Origin: Acidobacteriota bacterium
GTDB lineage: Bacteria > Acidobacteriota > Terriglobia > Bryobacterales > Bryobacteraceae
Direction of reading: 5' to 3'
DNA length: 32,974 nt
Assembly (NCBI GenBank): GCA_016871155.1
Contig: VFZO01000042.1
Location: 1 to 32,974 of the forward strand
Part shown: one piece after another, positions 9,062 through 15,742 of the stretch
How positions within the stretch are numbered: the first letter of the stretch is position 1
Layout: each line of letters begins with the position of its first letter
Program-made: the position numbers and the translations under genes
Notes under the pieces: generated by a model
What the model was told of the DNA's origin: nothing
The model's input: only the letters and a program-made list of their open reading frames with translations
Databases searched by the model: none

Positions 9062-10209
9062 AGCGTTGCCAGTCCGGCGCGAACGCGGCGCAGGCCTTCC
9101 TGCAACGCGTCTCCACCGGCCGCGAACGACACACGCAGGGTGCCTTCGCCACCAGGACCATATGCCGCTCCGTGGATCACCACCACACGCTGCTCGTGCA
9201 ACAAGCGGCGGCGAATTTCGTCCGACGGTATCCCGGACCGGCGAACGTCGACCATCGCGAAGAAGCCGCCCTCGGGCGCCATCGCGCCGTAGGGTCCCAA
9301 TTCTCGCAGCACCAGGTCGCGGCGCCGCGAATACTCCTCAATCCCGGGTCTGGGTCCGTCCAGCGCAACCGCCGCGGCGTCTTGAACGAAGGTCGCTGGA
9401 CCACGGCTGGATTGCTGCAGCACCAGAAACATCGCTTGAATGAGCGGTGCTGGCGCCGCGACGTAGCCGGCGCGCCAGCCGGTCATCGCATACGTCTTCG
9501 AGAGAGCGTTGATCAATATCGTCCGCTGGCGGACCTCATCGGAAAGGGCTGCGGGCGAAACGTGCTCGAAACCGTCATAGACAATCGCTTCGTAGATCTC
9601 GTCGGAGATCAGGGCAATGCCGTGCCGGCAACAGAAGTCGGCAATCGCAGCAAGTTCGGTTTTTGAAAACACGGTCCCCGTAGGATTCCATGGGGTATTG
9701 AGCAGCAACGCCTTCGTGCGCTGCGAAACCGCCGCCTCCAATGCGTCCAGCGGCAACACGAATCTTCCCGCTACGATCGACGACGGGACGGGAACGGGCT
9801 GCCCCCCGGCCAGCCGGATTGGCGAGAGATACGCGTCATAGACCGGATCTGGCACAAGGACTTCGTCCCCCGGATTCAACAGCGCCATCAGCGCGGCATG
9901 GATTCCAAAGGTCGCACCCGGTGTCACCAATACTTCGGTACCAGGATCGTAGCGCAAGCCATTCTGGCGTGCTAGCTTTCCGGCAACGGCCTCGCGCAGC
10001 CGTATTTCGCCGCGATTGTCCGGATAGCCGGTGCGCCCGCCGGCCAGGGCCTTTTGCGCCGCCTCGACAATGTGGAGCGGGGTTTTCAGGTCCGGCTCAC
10101 CGCGCATCAGCGAAACGACCGGCTCATGCAAGGATTTCACTTCAGCCAGGATCGAGTTGACCGCCGTAGGACGGAGAAGGTCGAGCCGGCCGGATACAGG
10201 AAGACTCAT
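9058..10209 (-). CDS. pyridoxal phosphate aminotransferase, class I/II
   Basis: The product has 383 residues from the ATG at 10209 (MSLPVSGR); an in-frame TTG two codons earlier is less likely. Fold-type-I hallmarks are all present: GYPDNRGEIRLREAV near 61-75, TPGATFGIH, NTPWNPTG (171-178), SDEIYEAIVYDG (202-213), and the PLP lysine K238 in LSKTYAMTGWRAGY. Length and motifs fit aspartate-type aminotransferases of subgroup I-gamma, which act on aspartate, aromatic or other amino acids with 2-oxo acids. It is the first gene of the five-gene minus-strand operon and overlaps the PLP aldolase gene by four bases, so the two enzymes are probably made together. Amino donor and acceptor cannot be decided here. 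Its promoter must lie in the 83 bp it shares with rpsU. Confidence 0.88.
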   Translation of the reverse strand: MSLPVSGRLDLLRPTAVNSILAEVKSLHEPVVSLMRGEPDLKTPLHIVEAAQKALAGGRTGYPDNRGEIRLREAVAGKLARQNGLRYDPGTEVLVTPGATFGIHAALMALLNPGDEVLVPDPVYDAYLSPIRLAGGQPVPVPSSIVAGRFVLPLDALEAAVSQRTKALLLNTPWNPTGTVFSKTELAAIADFCCRHGIALISDEIYEAIVYDGFEHVSPAALSDEVRQRTILINALSKTYAMTGWRAGYVAAPAPLIQAMFLVLQQSSRGPATFVQDAAAVALDGPRPGIEEYSRRRDLVLRELGPYGAMAPEGGFFAMVDVRRSGIPSDEIRRRLLHEQRVVVIHGAAYGPGGEGTLRVSFAAGGDALQEGLRRVRAGLATL

Positions 10210-10231
10210 GGGCAAAAAGGCATCATCTCAC

Positions 10232-10245
10232 GGTACACTGGTACA
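10232..10245. repeat. short direct repeat GGTACA-CT-GGTACA in the divergent aminotransferase/rpsU spacer
   Basis: Two copies of GGTACA separated by two bases (10232-10237 and 10240-10245) lie in the only spacer between the divergent operons. Each GTAC is itself a palindrome. The position would suit a regulator site or overlapping -10 elements (TACACT, TACATT), but no good -35 partner is visible. The repeat is short and could be chance. Confidence 0.25.
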
Positions 10246-10276
10246 TTGCGCCCCAGTCAGGGCAGCCCACAGTGCT

Positions 10277-10286
10277 AGGAGGTGAT
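10277..10286 (+). promoter_or_regulatory. extended, perfect Shine-Dalgarno sequence of rpsU
   Basis: AGGAGGTGAT is fully complementary over ten bases to the usual 3' end of 16S rRNA and is spaced six bases from the rpsU ATG. Most other starts in the window depend on stop/start overlaps and have weak sites, so this one stands out and fixes the start. Confidence 0.85.
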
Positions 10287-10292
10287 TGATAT

Positions 10293-10490
10293 ATGGCTGA
10301 AGTGATCGTCCAAGAAGGCGAAACACTGGAAAATGCGCTACGCCGTTTTAAGCGCAAGGTCCAGCAGGAGGACATCATCAAGGAGATCAAACGTCACTCC
10401 TTTTACCTAAAACCCGGCGAAAAGAAGCGGGTCAAGGAAGCACTGGCTCGTAAGCGGAACCGAAAGAAGCGCCGCAGCGAACCCGAATAG
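10293..10490 (+). CDS. rpsU: 30S ribosomal protein bS21
   Basis: The product is a 65-residue, strongly basic protein. MAEVIVQEGETLENALRRFK matches the bS21 N-terminus, IKRHSFYLKPGEKKR is the conserved middle, and the C-terminus is a run of lysines and arginines (ALARKRNRKKRR). bS21 sits on the small-subunit platform next to the anti-Shine-Dalgarno end of 16S rRNA and takes part in initiation. Length and composition are normal. The ATG at 10293 follows a perfect extended ribosome-binding site. The gene is monocistronic: it is divergent from the aminotransferase operon and followed within nine bases by a strong hairpin. The unusually strong initiation site recalls bS21 autoregulation described in Bacteroidota, but whether that happens here is inference. 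Confidence 0.97.
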   Translation: MAEVIVQEGETLENALRRFKRKVQQEDIIKEIKRHSFYLKPGEKKRVKEALARKRNRKKRRSEPE

Positions 10491-10498
10491 ATCGACAC

Positions 10499-10533
10499 CA
10501 CGAAGGGCGCCGGCAACACCGGCGCCCTTCGTG
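10499..10533 (+). terminator. rpsU downstream hairpin, probable transcription terminator
   Basis: A perfect 15-bp inverted repeat (10499-10513 with 10519-10533) encloses the loop CAACA just after the rpsU stop. The stem is very GC-rich. The T-tract behind it is poor (TGTCTTGTAC), so it may act as a Rho-assisted or RNA-stabilising stem. It lies only 19 bases before the amidohydrolase start, separating the two genes. Confidence 0.75.
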
Positions 10534-10551
10534 TCTTGTACACTGCGATGG

Positions 10552-11982
10552 ATGAAGACTCGCCGTGTATTCCTGGGAGCGCTGAGCGCTTCGGCCCTGG
10601 TGGCGCAGAACCGGTTTGACGTCGCCGTCAACGGCGGGCGCGTGCTGGATCCGGAATCGGGCCTTGACGGCATTCGGTCGCTGGGTATTCGAAATGGCAT
10701 GATTGCAGCGATTTCCGCTGCACCGCTAAGCGCCAAAAAGGTCATCGATGCGAAGGGACTTGTCGTGAGCCCCGGCTTTATCGATCTGCATTCGCACGGT
10801 CAGTCCGATGAGAACTATCGTTACAAAGCGCGCGACGGCGTTACCACGGCATTGGAGCTGGAGGTCGGAGTCTCTCCAATGAAGAAGTGGGTGGACGAGA
10901 GACGGGGCAAGTCGCTGATCCACTACGGCGCTTCTATCGGCCACATCCCCGCACGAATGGCCGCGATGGACGACACCAGCGAATGGCTGCCCGCCGGACC
11001 GGCCGCGACGCGCGCGGCCTCCGATCCGGAGCAGGTGAAAACACTGGAATTGATCCGCGCTGGACTCCGCGACGGGGGCGTGGGCATCGGCATGGGAATC
11101 GCCTACACGCCGTTCGCCAGCCGCTCGGAAATTCTCGACGTGTTTCGGGTCGCGGCAAACGCTGGAGTGCCGATTTTCGTCCACATGCGGGCCGCCGGCC
11201 GGAAGGATCCCGGCATGGTGGATGCGCTGCAGGAGATGATTTCCGACGCCGCCATCTCCGGCGCAGCGGTACACATCGTGCATTTGAATTCCAGTTCGGG
11301 AAAGTCGTTTGAGCTCGGCCTGTCGATGGTACGGGGGGCGCGCGCCCGGGGCGTTGACGTCACGACGGAAGCCTACCCGTACATCGCCGGCATGACGCGC
11401 CTGGATTCGGCGATCTTCAATCCTGGCTGGCGCGAGGCGTTGGAGGCCGATTTCGGGGACTTGCTTTGGATCGCAACGGGCGAACGCCTGAACGCAGAGA
11501 CCTTCGAAAAGCGCCGGAAGGAGGGAGGCACCGTAGTGGCCTTCACGATGCGTGAGCAGGACATCGAGTTGGCAATGGCGGCGCCCGACGTCATGGTAGC
11601 CAGCGACGGCTGGATCACCAATGGCAAGGGGCATCCGCGCGCGGCCGGGTGCTACGCGCGGGTTCTTGCGCACTACGTCCGGGAGCGAAAGGTCTGCACT
11701 TTGATGGATGCGGTGCGGAAGATGTCCTTGCTGCCAGCAAAGCGGCTGGAGAAGTTTGTGCCCAGCATGCGGAAAAAAGGCCGCATTCAAGTTGGCGCGC
11801 ACGCCGATCTGGCTGTATTCGACGCAGCAAAAGTGCAGGACAAAGCCACCTACGAGAATCCGGCCCAATACTCGGAGGGCATTCCTCACGTCCTGGTGAT
11901 GGGTGTCCCAGTGGTCGAAAACAGCAAACTGGCCGAGGGCGTATTCCCCGGCCAGCCAGTTTTGGGAAAAGTTTCGATTTAA
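10552..11982 (+). CDS. N-acyl-D-amino-acid deacylase-like amidohydrolase with Tat-like leader
   Basis: The product has 476 residues from the ATG at 10552 (MKTRRVFLGALSASALVAQ), a twin-arginine-type leader. Starts at 10531 or 10548 are respectively inside the hairpin and out of frame. The body is a metal-dependent amidohydrolase barrel: GFIDLHSHGQSD with H80/H82 as metal ligands, E102 or E104 in the next strand, FVHMRA (H211), HIVHLNSSSG (H244) and MVASDGWITNGKGHPRA with the catalytic-type D352. This pattern matches D-aminoacylases and related D-glutamate or D-aspartate deacylases, which release D-amino acids from N-acyl forms. A dihydroorotase-like or isoaspartyl dipeptidase-like role is less likely. 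The gene stands alone on its strand, and its stop abuts the stop of the convergent gene with no base between. Confidence 0.82.
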   Translation: MKTRRVFLGALSASALVAQNRFDVAVNGGRVLDPESGLDGIRSLGIRNGMIAAISAAPLSAKKVIDAKGLVVSPGFIDLHSHGQSDENYRYKARDGVTTALELEVGVSPMKKWVDERRGKSLIHYGASIGHIPARMAAMDDTSEWLPAGPAATRAASDPEQVKTLELIRAGLRDGGVGIGMGIAYTPFASRSEILDVFRVAANAGVPIFVHMRAAGRKDPGMVDALQEMISDAAISGAAVHIVHLNSSSGKSFELGLSMVRGARARGVDVTTEAYPYIAGMTRLDSAIFNPGWREALEADFGDLLWIATGERLNAETFEKRRKEGGTVVAFTMREQDIELAMAAPDVMVASDGWITNGKGHPRAAGCYARVLAHYVRERKVCTLMDAVRKMSLLPAKRLEKFVPSMRKKGRIQVGAHADLAVFDAAKVQDKATYENPAQYSEGIPHVLVMGVPVVENSKLAEGVFPGQPVLGKVSI

Positions 11983-13053
11983 CTACTTCTGCATCGGGCT
12001 CTTCACCAGCTTGAAGCCTGCCGGTGTTTCGAAGACCGAATCGTCCACGGGCGAATTTGAGAAGTTTGACTGCTTGGCCGTCATCTCCATCAGTGATGCC
12101 TCTCCGTCGAACGACGGCTGCGGACCAGTGGGTGCGGCAGGCGCTTCCGCGGCTGGCGGAGGCGGAGGAGGCGGTGCGCTTTCGGCCTTCTTCCGGCGAA
12201 GTCCACCAAAACCGCCCAAACCTCCGGGCAAACTACCGACCCGGCCCAACCGGCCGGCCACTTCTCGAGTCGCCGCGTCGCCGGCGGCTTCCTTCACGGT
12301 CGGGGAGTTCGCCTGAGCTGCCTGCTGCTGCTTTGCCTGCTCGTTCGCCGCTTCCATCTGCTTAATCTGTTCCGGATCGGTAGGCATCATTCGAACGATC
12401 TGCAACACCGGTATGCCTTCGATCGTCGCCAGTTTCTTCGCACCCTCCGCCATCCCGCGGCCGATGCCGGCAGCCATGCCAGCGCCAAACCCGGCTTGCG
12501 CCAGCTTCTGTCCCATTTTGAGGTGGAAGTCCTGCACCTCCTTGTGGCCCGGCAACGCGGGCGCCAGCCAGGAGCTGATGACGATCACCATCTCACCGGC
12601 CTTCCCGGTCTGCGGATTCTGCGCGGTCATCTTCATCGTGAGCAGGTACTCTTTGGTCTTCAGGCCGTCGATTGTCTCGGTCTTGCCTGTCTCCCGGGCG
12701 TCCACTTCAACGTCGCCGGTGGTCTTCAAGTCCTTAAAGGCCTTCTCCGAAAACGCCTTCATCTCGGCGAACGTCGTTACGGAGTACTCGCGCTTCTCGT
12801 AGTTGATGTCGATAAAGGCATCCTTGTCCAGGTCCGTGATCTGCGCGGTCTTGCCTGCGTTGGTCACCGACATCCGGTTTCCCTTTATGAAGACGCCTCC
12901 CGTCTGGCCATCCAATGCACCTTTGGTGAATTTCGCCGCCAGTTGCATGATCCCCAGCATGGCGCCACCAGTTATTTTCGTGCTCTGGTCATACTTGAAA
13001 TCTGCGAAAACGAGAGGTGCCGCGAGCGCTAACACGCCGAGTGAACGATACAT
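11983..13053 (-). CDS. secreted proline-rich protein of unknown function, DUF4412-like ends
   Basis: The product has 356 residues from the ATG at 13053; AGGAGG four bases before it decides the start against a longer frame to 13275. Residues 1-17 (MYRSLGVLALAAPLVFA) form a signal peptide with no lipobox cysteine, so the protein is periplasmic or outer-surface. The mature part begins DFKYDQSTKITGG and holds strand-rich sequence (GNRMSVTNAG, YEKREYSVTTFAEM, LKTKEYLLTMK) like DUF4412-type proteins. The C-terminal third is low-complexity: a Gln/Ala-rich stretch, a glycine-rich patch PGGLGGFGGLRRKK, and PPPPPPPAAEAPAAPTGP. It then ends with SVFETPAGFKLVKSPMQK, an ending typical of DUF4412-like proteins. 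I cannot assign a function. It is convergent with the amidohydrolase and divergent from the PH-domain gene. Confidence 0.8.
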   Translation of the reverse strand: MYRSLGVLALAAPLVFADFKYDQSTKITGGAMLGIMQLAAKFTKGALDGQTGGVFIKGNRMSVTNAGKTAQITDLDKDAFIDINYEKREYSVTTFAEMKAFSEKAFKDLKTTGDVEVDARETGKTETIDGLKTKEYLLTMKMTAQNPQTGKAGEMVIVISSWLAPALPGHKEVQDFHLKMGQKLAQAGFGAGMAAGIGRGMAEGAKKLATIEGIPVLQIVRMMPTDPEQIKQMEAANEQAKQQQAAQANSPTVKEAAGDAATREVAGRLGRVGSLPGGLGGFGGLRRKKAESAPPPPPPPAAEAPAAPTGPQPSFDGEASLMEMTAKQSNFSNSPVDDSVFETPAGFKLVKSPMQK

Positions 13054-13135
13054 AGAGCCTCCTGTTCCAATCATACCGGGAAGACAGACGAACCGCTGCT
13101 GTACAATAGCGCGTAATCCACCGGATTGTTCCATC

Positions 13136-13591
13136 ATGGCCGGACACATTATTAAGCCCAGCATCAAAGGTGTACTTGTTTGGTACGCTCTCAGTGCGCT
13201 GCTGATCGTTGGGATCGCGGCGTTTCTCGTCCTGAGCCCCTCGGCTCCGCCCGCACTTTGGGCGCTGCTTATCATTCCAGTCGCACTCGATGGCTGGACC
13301 GCTCTGAAGCATATTCATCTCAATTCGCGGCGGCTGGTTCTGGACGGCAACGTGCTTCGATACGAGGACGGCTTGATGAACAAAAAGCAACGTTCGCTTC
13401 TGCTCGACAAGATTCGCGATGTACGGACCGAGCAGTCCTTCGCGCAGCGTCTGGCGGGGGTAGGAGACTTGTCAGTGGAAGCGCTGGGCGAATCCGGTAG
13501 CATCACGTTGCAGAACGTGGATCATCCCGTGGAGGCCGCGAAACGGATCCTGGACGCGATGCGCGTGGCAACAGACAAAGGGAGACAATAA
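13136..13591 (+). CDS. membrane-anchored bacterial PH-like domain protein
   Basis: The product has 151 residues from the ATG at 13136 (MAGHIIKPSIKG). The longer frame to 12803 lies over the opposite-strand gene and is rejected. Two hydrophobic segments (about residues 13-33 and 38-52) form a hairpin. A soluble PH-like domain of the YdbS/bPH2 kind follows: LNSRRLVLDGNVLRYEDGLMNKKQRSLLLDKIRDVRTEQSF, then the strand LSVEALGESGSITLQNVDHP and a C-terminal helix. The family's role is poorly known; it is generally membrane-associated. It stands first in the long co-directional series, five bases before the SDR gene. No clear Shine-Dalgarno is seen; a TACAAT at 13102-13107 could be a -10 element but has no good -35. 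Confidence 0.8.
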   Translation: MAGHIIKPSIKGVLVWYALSALLIVGIAAFLVLSPSAPPALWALLIIPVALDGWTALKHIHLNSRRLVLDGNVLRYEDGLMNKKQRSLLLDKIRDVRTEQSFAQRLAGVGDLSVEALGESGSITLQNVDHPVEAAKRILDAMRVATDKGRQ

Positions 13592-13596
13592 ATCGC

Positions 13597-14352
13597 ATGA
13601 GCGAATTCTTGAAGGGCAAGACCGCCGTAATCACCGGTGGCAGCCGGGGCTTGGGAAAGGCAATGGCCCTCGCGCTGGCCGCCGAAGGGGTGCGCATCGC
13701 ACTGGTCGCGCGCGATGAGGCCGCGATGGCGGAAGTCGCGAAGGAGATCCAAGCTGCCGGCGGCGACGCGGCTTGTTTCAAAACGGACGTGACGGACGAA
13801 GCTTCGATCGCGACTTTGGAGAAAGAGGTTCTCCTGCACTTCGGCGGCGTCGACATCTTGATCAACAACGCCGGCATCAACATCCGGAAACCGATTCACG
13901 AGTTCACACTGGAAGAATGGCGCCGCGTGAACGATACCAACGTGACATCCGTTTTTCTCTGCTGCCGCGCATTCGTTCCCCATATGAAAGGCAAAGGCTA
14001 TGGCCGGATCTTCAACATGACATCAATCATGAGCCACATCTCATTGCCGGGCCGGTCCGCCTATTCCTCGAGTAAAGCTGCACTCCTCGGGCTAACGCGC
14101 GCGCTCGCATTAGAACTCGCCACCGATGGAATTACGGTGCTCGGCATCAGCCCCGGCCCCTTCGCCACCGAGATGAATCTCCCTTTGATCAACAACCCGG
14201 AGGCGAACGCCAAGTTCCTCTCCAGCATTCCGGTCGGCCGCTGGGGCCGTGTGGAGGAGATCGGCAAACTGGCGGTGTTCCTTTGCGGCGACGAGGCCGG
14301 TTTTATCACGGGAACCGATATCCTCATCGACGGCGGTTGGTGCGCGCAGTGA
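13597..14352 (+). CDS. short-chain dehydrogenase/reductase
   Basis: The product has 251 residues, a normal size for a classical SDR. The cofactor loop is TGGSRGLG (13-20), then NNAG (90-93), the catalytic serine S143, the Y156-x3-K160 pair in SAYSSSK, and PGPFATEM after the active site. The C-terminal stretch FLCGDEAGFITGTDILIDGG is that of FabG/gluconate 5-dehydrogenase-like enzymes. It probably oxidises a sugar acid or polyol, or reduces a 3-oxo acid, with NAD(P). The start ATG at 13597 lies five bases after the previous stop. The stop overlaps the GTG start of a sugar-binding lipoprotein gene, which favours a carbohydrate substrate; that link is inference. Confidence 0.9.
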   Translation: MSEFLKGKTAVITGGSRGLGKAMALALAAEGVRIALVARDEAAMAEVAKEIQAAGGDAACFKTDVTDEASIATLEKEVLLHFGGVDILINNAGINIRKPIHEFTLEEWRRVNDTNVTSVFLCCRAFVPHMKGKGYGRIFNMTSIMSHISLPGRSAYSSSKAALLGLTRALALELATDGITVLGISPGPFATEMNLPLINNPEANAKFLSSIPVGRWGRVEEIGKLAVFLCGDEAGFITGTDILIDGGWCAQ

Positions 14353-15305
14353 AACGGCGCGACGCCATCCTGGCTGGCGCCGCTGCTCTGGCCGGTTGCA
14401 ATCGCGGCGGCAAGAAAGTTATCGCCGTGGTGCCGAAGGCGACCTCCCATCTTTTCTGGGTCTCGGTTCAAGCAGGGGCTATGGCAGCGGGCGAAGAATT
14501 CGGCGTCACCGTCGAATGGAACGGGGCCGCATTGGAGACCGAGTACCCTCGGCAAATCCAAATCGTCGATTCCTTCATTTCGCGCCGCGTGGATGGGATC
14601 GCCCTGGCCGCTACGGAGAGAAAGGCCCTCGCCGGTGTTCTGGACCGTGCCGCGCAAGCGGGCATTCCGGTGACCGTGTTCGATTCCGGCGTGGAGTCCG
14701 AAAACTACATGAGTTTCCTGGCGACGAACAACTACGAAGCGGGCCAGATGGCCGGCCGTACCCTCGGCCGGCTGATGAATGGCAACGGCAAGGTGGGGGT
14801 GGTCATGCACGCCCCGGGAAGCGGCTCCACCATGGACCGCGAGCGCGGTTTCGAGGACGCAATGAAGGCGGAGTTCCCCGGCATCACGATTGCCGCGAGT
14901 CAGTTTGGCCAGTCGGACCGGTCTAAAGCCATGGCCGCGATGGAAAATATCTTGACGGCGCATCCCGATCTCGATGGCGTGTTCGCCTCTTCGGAACCGT
15001 CCAGCATGGGTGCATCGCTCGCGTTGAAATCTCGAGGCCGCGCCGGGCATGTGCATCTGGTGGCGTTTGATTCCAGTGAGACCATGATCGAGGACCTGCG
15101 GGCCGGAGTAATTTCGGCCATGGTGGTGCAGGACCCGTTCCGAATGGGCCACGATGCGGTCAAGACGCTGGTCGACAAGCTTGCCGGTCAAACCCCGCCC
15201 AAGCGCATCGATTTGAGCGCCCGCGTAGTGACCAAAGCGGATCTGGAGAAAGCGGAAGTGCAGCGGCTGCTTTTTCCGGACGTGAAGAAGTATCTCAAGC
15301 AATGA
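14349..15305 (+). CDS. sugar-binding periplasmic lipoprotein (Peripla_BP_4 type)
   Basis: The product has 318 residues from the GTG at 14349, overlapping the SDR stop (GTGA); the upstream frame from 14283 is inside the SDR gene. The leader MKRRDAILAGAAALAGC ends in a lipobox (LAGC, C17), so the mature protein is lipid-anchored. The fold is that of ribose/galactose-type binding proteins (LacI-like periplasmic domain): KVIAVVPKATSHLFWVSVQ, ISRRVDGIALAATE, VTVFDSGVES, LATNNYEAGQMAGRTL, GVFASSEPSSMGAS and VAFDSSETMIEDLRAG. No ABC permease or ATPase gene lies in the window, so it is either an orphan subunit or feeds a sensor. The stop overlaps the GAF gene (ATGA). Confidence 0.88.
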   Translation: MKRRDAILAGAAALAGCNRGGKKVIAVVPKATSHLFWVSVQAGAMAAGEEFGVTVEWNGAALETEYPRQIQIVDSFISRRVDGIALAATERKALAGVLDRAAQAGIPVTVFDSGVESENYMSFLATNNYEAGQMAGRTLGRLMNGNGKVGVVMHAPGSGSTMDRERGFEDAMKAEFPGITIAASQFGQSDRSKAMAAMENILTAHPDLDGVFASSEPSSMGASLALKSRGRAGHVHLVAFDSSETMIEDLRAGVISAMVVQDPFRMGHDAVKTLVDKLAGQTPPKRIDLSARVVTKADLEKAEVQRLLFPDVKKYLKQ

Positions 15306-15742
15306 TTCCTGAATCCATCGTCAACGCCTCAGACTTAGGTGCGGCGTTGGAAGCGGCAGTCGCACATTTCAAAGCGGACAGCGGCACCGTGCACCTGACT
15401 GCGGAGGATGGGACACTCCATTTGCGCGCTGCGACGAAAGGTATTCCGGAGCCGGTCCTGCAAATCGTTCGAGTCGTCCCGGTTGGGAAAGGCATGGCAG
15501 GCCTGGCCGTCGAACGGGTGCAGCCGGTCACAGCCTGCAACATTCAGACCGACTCCAGCGGCGACGTGCGGCCCGGCGCAAAGCTTACCGGCTTGGAGGG
15601 CGCCATCGTGGTACCGATGCTGCGCGACGGAGTGCCGTACGGAGCGCTGGGCATTGCCAATCGCACCGAGCGCACGTTCACCGGCGAGGAGACCTCGGCT
15701 CTGCTGGAAATCGGCGCCCTGCTGGCGGCCAAGTATGGCTGA
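15302..15742 (+). CDS. stand-alone GAF domain protein
   Basis: The product has 146 residues, and the ATG overlaps the upstream stop. Almost the whole protein is one GAF domain: the first strands SGTVHLTAEDGTLHLRAATK, the loop-helix VGKGMAGLAVERVQPV (61-76), the central AIVVPMLRDGVPYGALGIAN (101-120), and a final helix FTGEETSALLEIGALLAAKYG. No output domain is attached. It overlaps the next dehydrogenase gene by eight bases. GAF domains bind small molecules or act as redox sensors. The single cysteine C79 lies in the usual ligand loop, and the multi-cysteine pattern of free-methionine-R-sulfoxide reductases is absent. It may be an allosteric or signalling partner of the adjacent enzymes; ligand unknown. 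Confidence 0.85.
   Translation: MIPESIVNASDLGAALEAAVAHFKADSGTVHLTAEDGTLHLRAATKGIPEPVLQIVRVVPVGKGMAGLAVERVQPVTACNIQTDSSGDVRPGAKLTGLEGAIVVPMLRDGVPYGALGIANRTERTFTGEETSALLEIGALLAAKYG

Noticed and set aside
10726-11889. 387-codon minus-strand frame opposite the amidohydrolase
   Set aside because: The + strand reading has all metal ligands of the amidohydrolase family; the minus product has no recognisable features.
13102-13107. TACAAT as a -10 promoter element for the PH-domain gene
   Set aside because: No acceptable -35 sequence 16-18 bases upstream; kept only as a remark.
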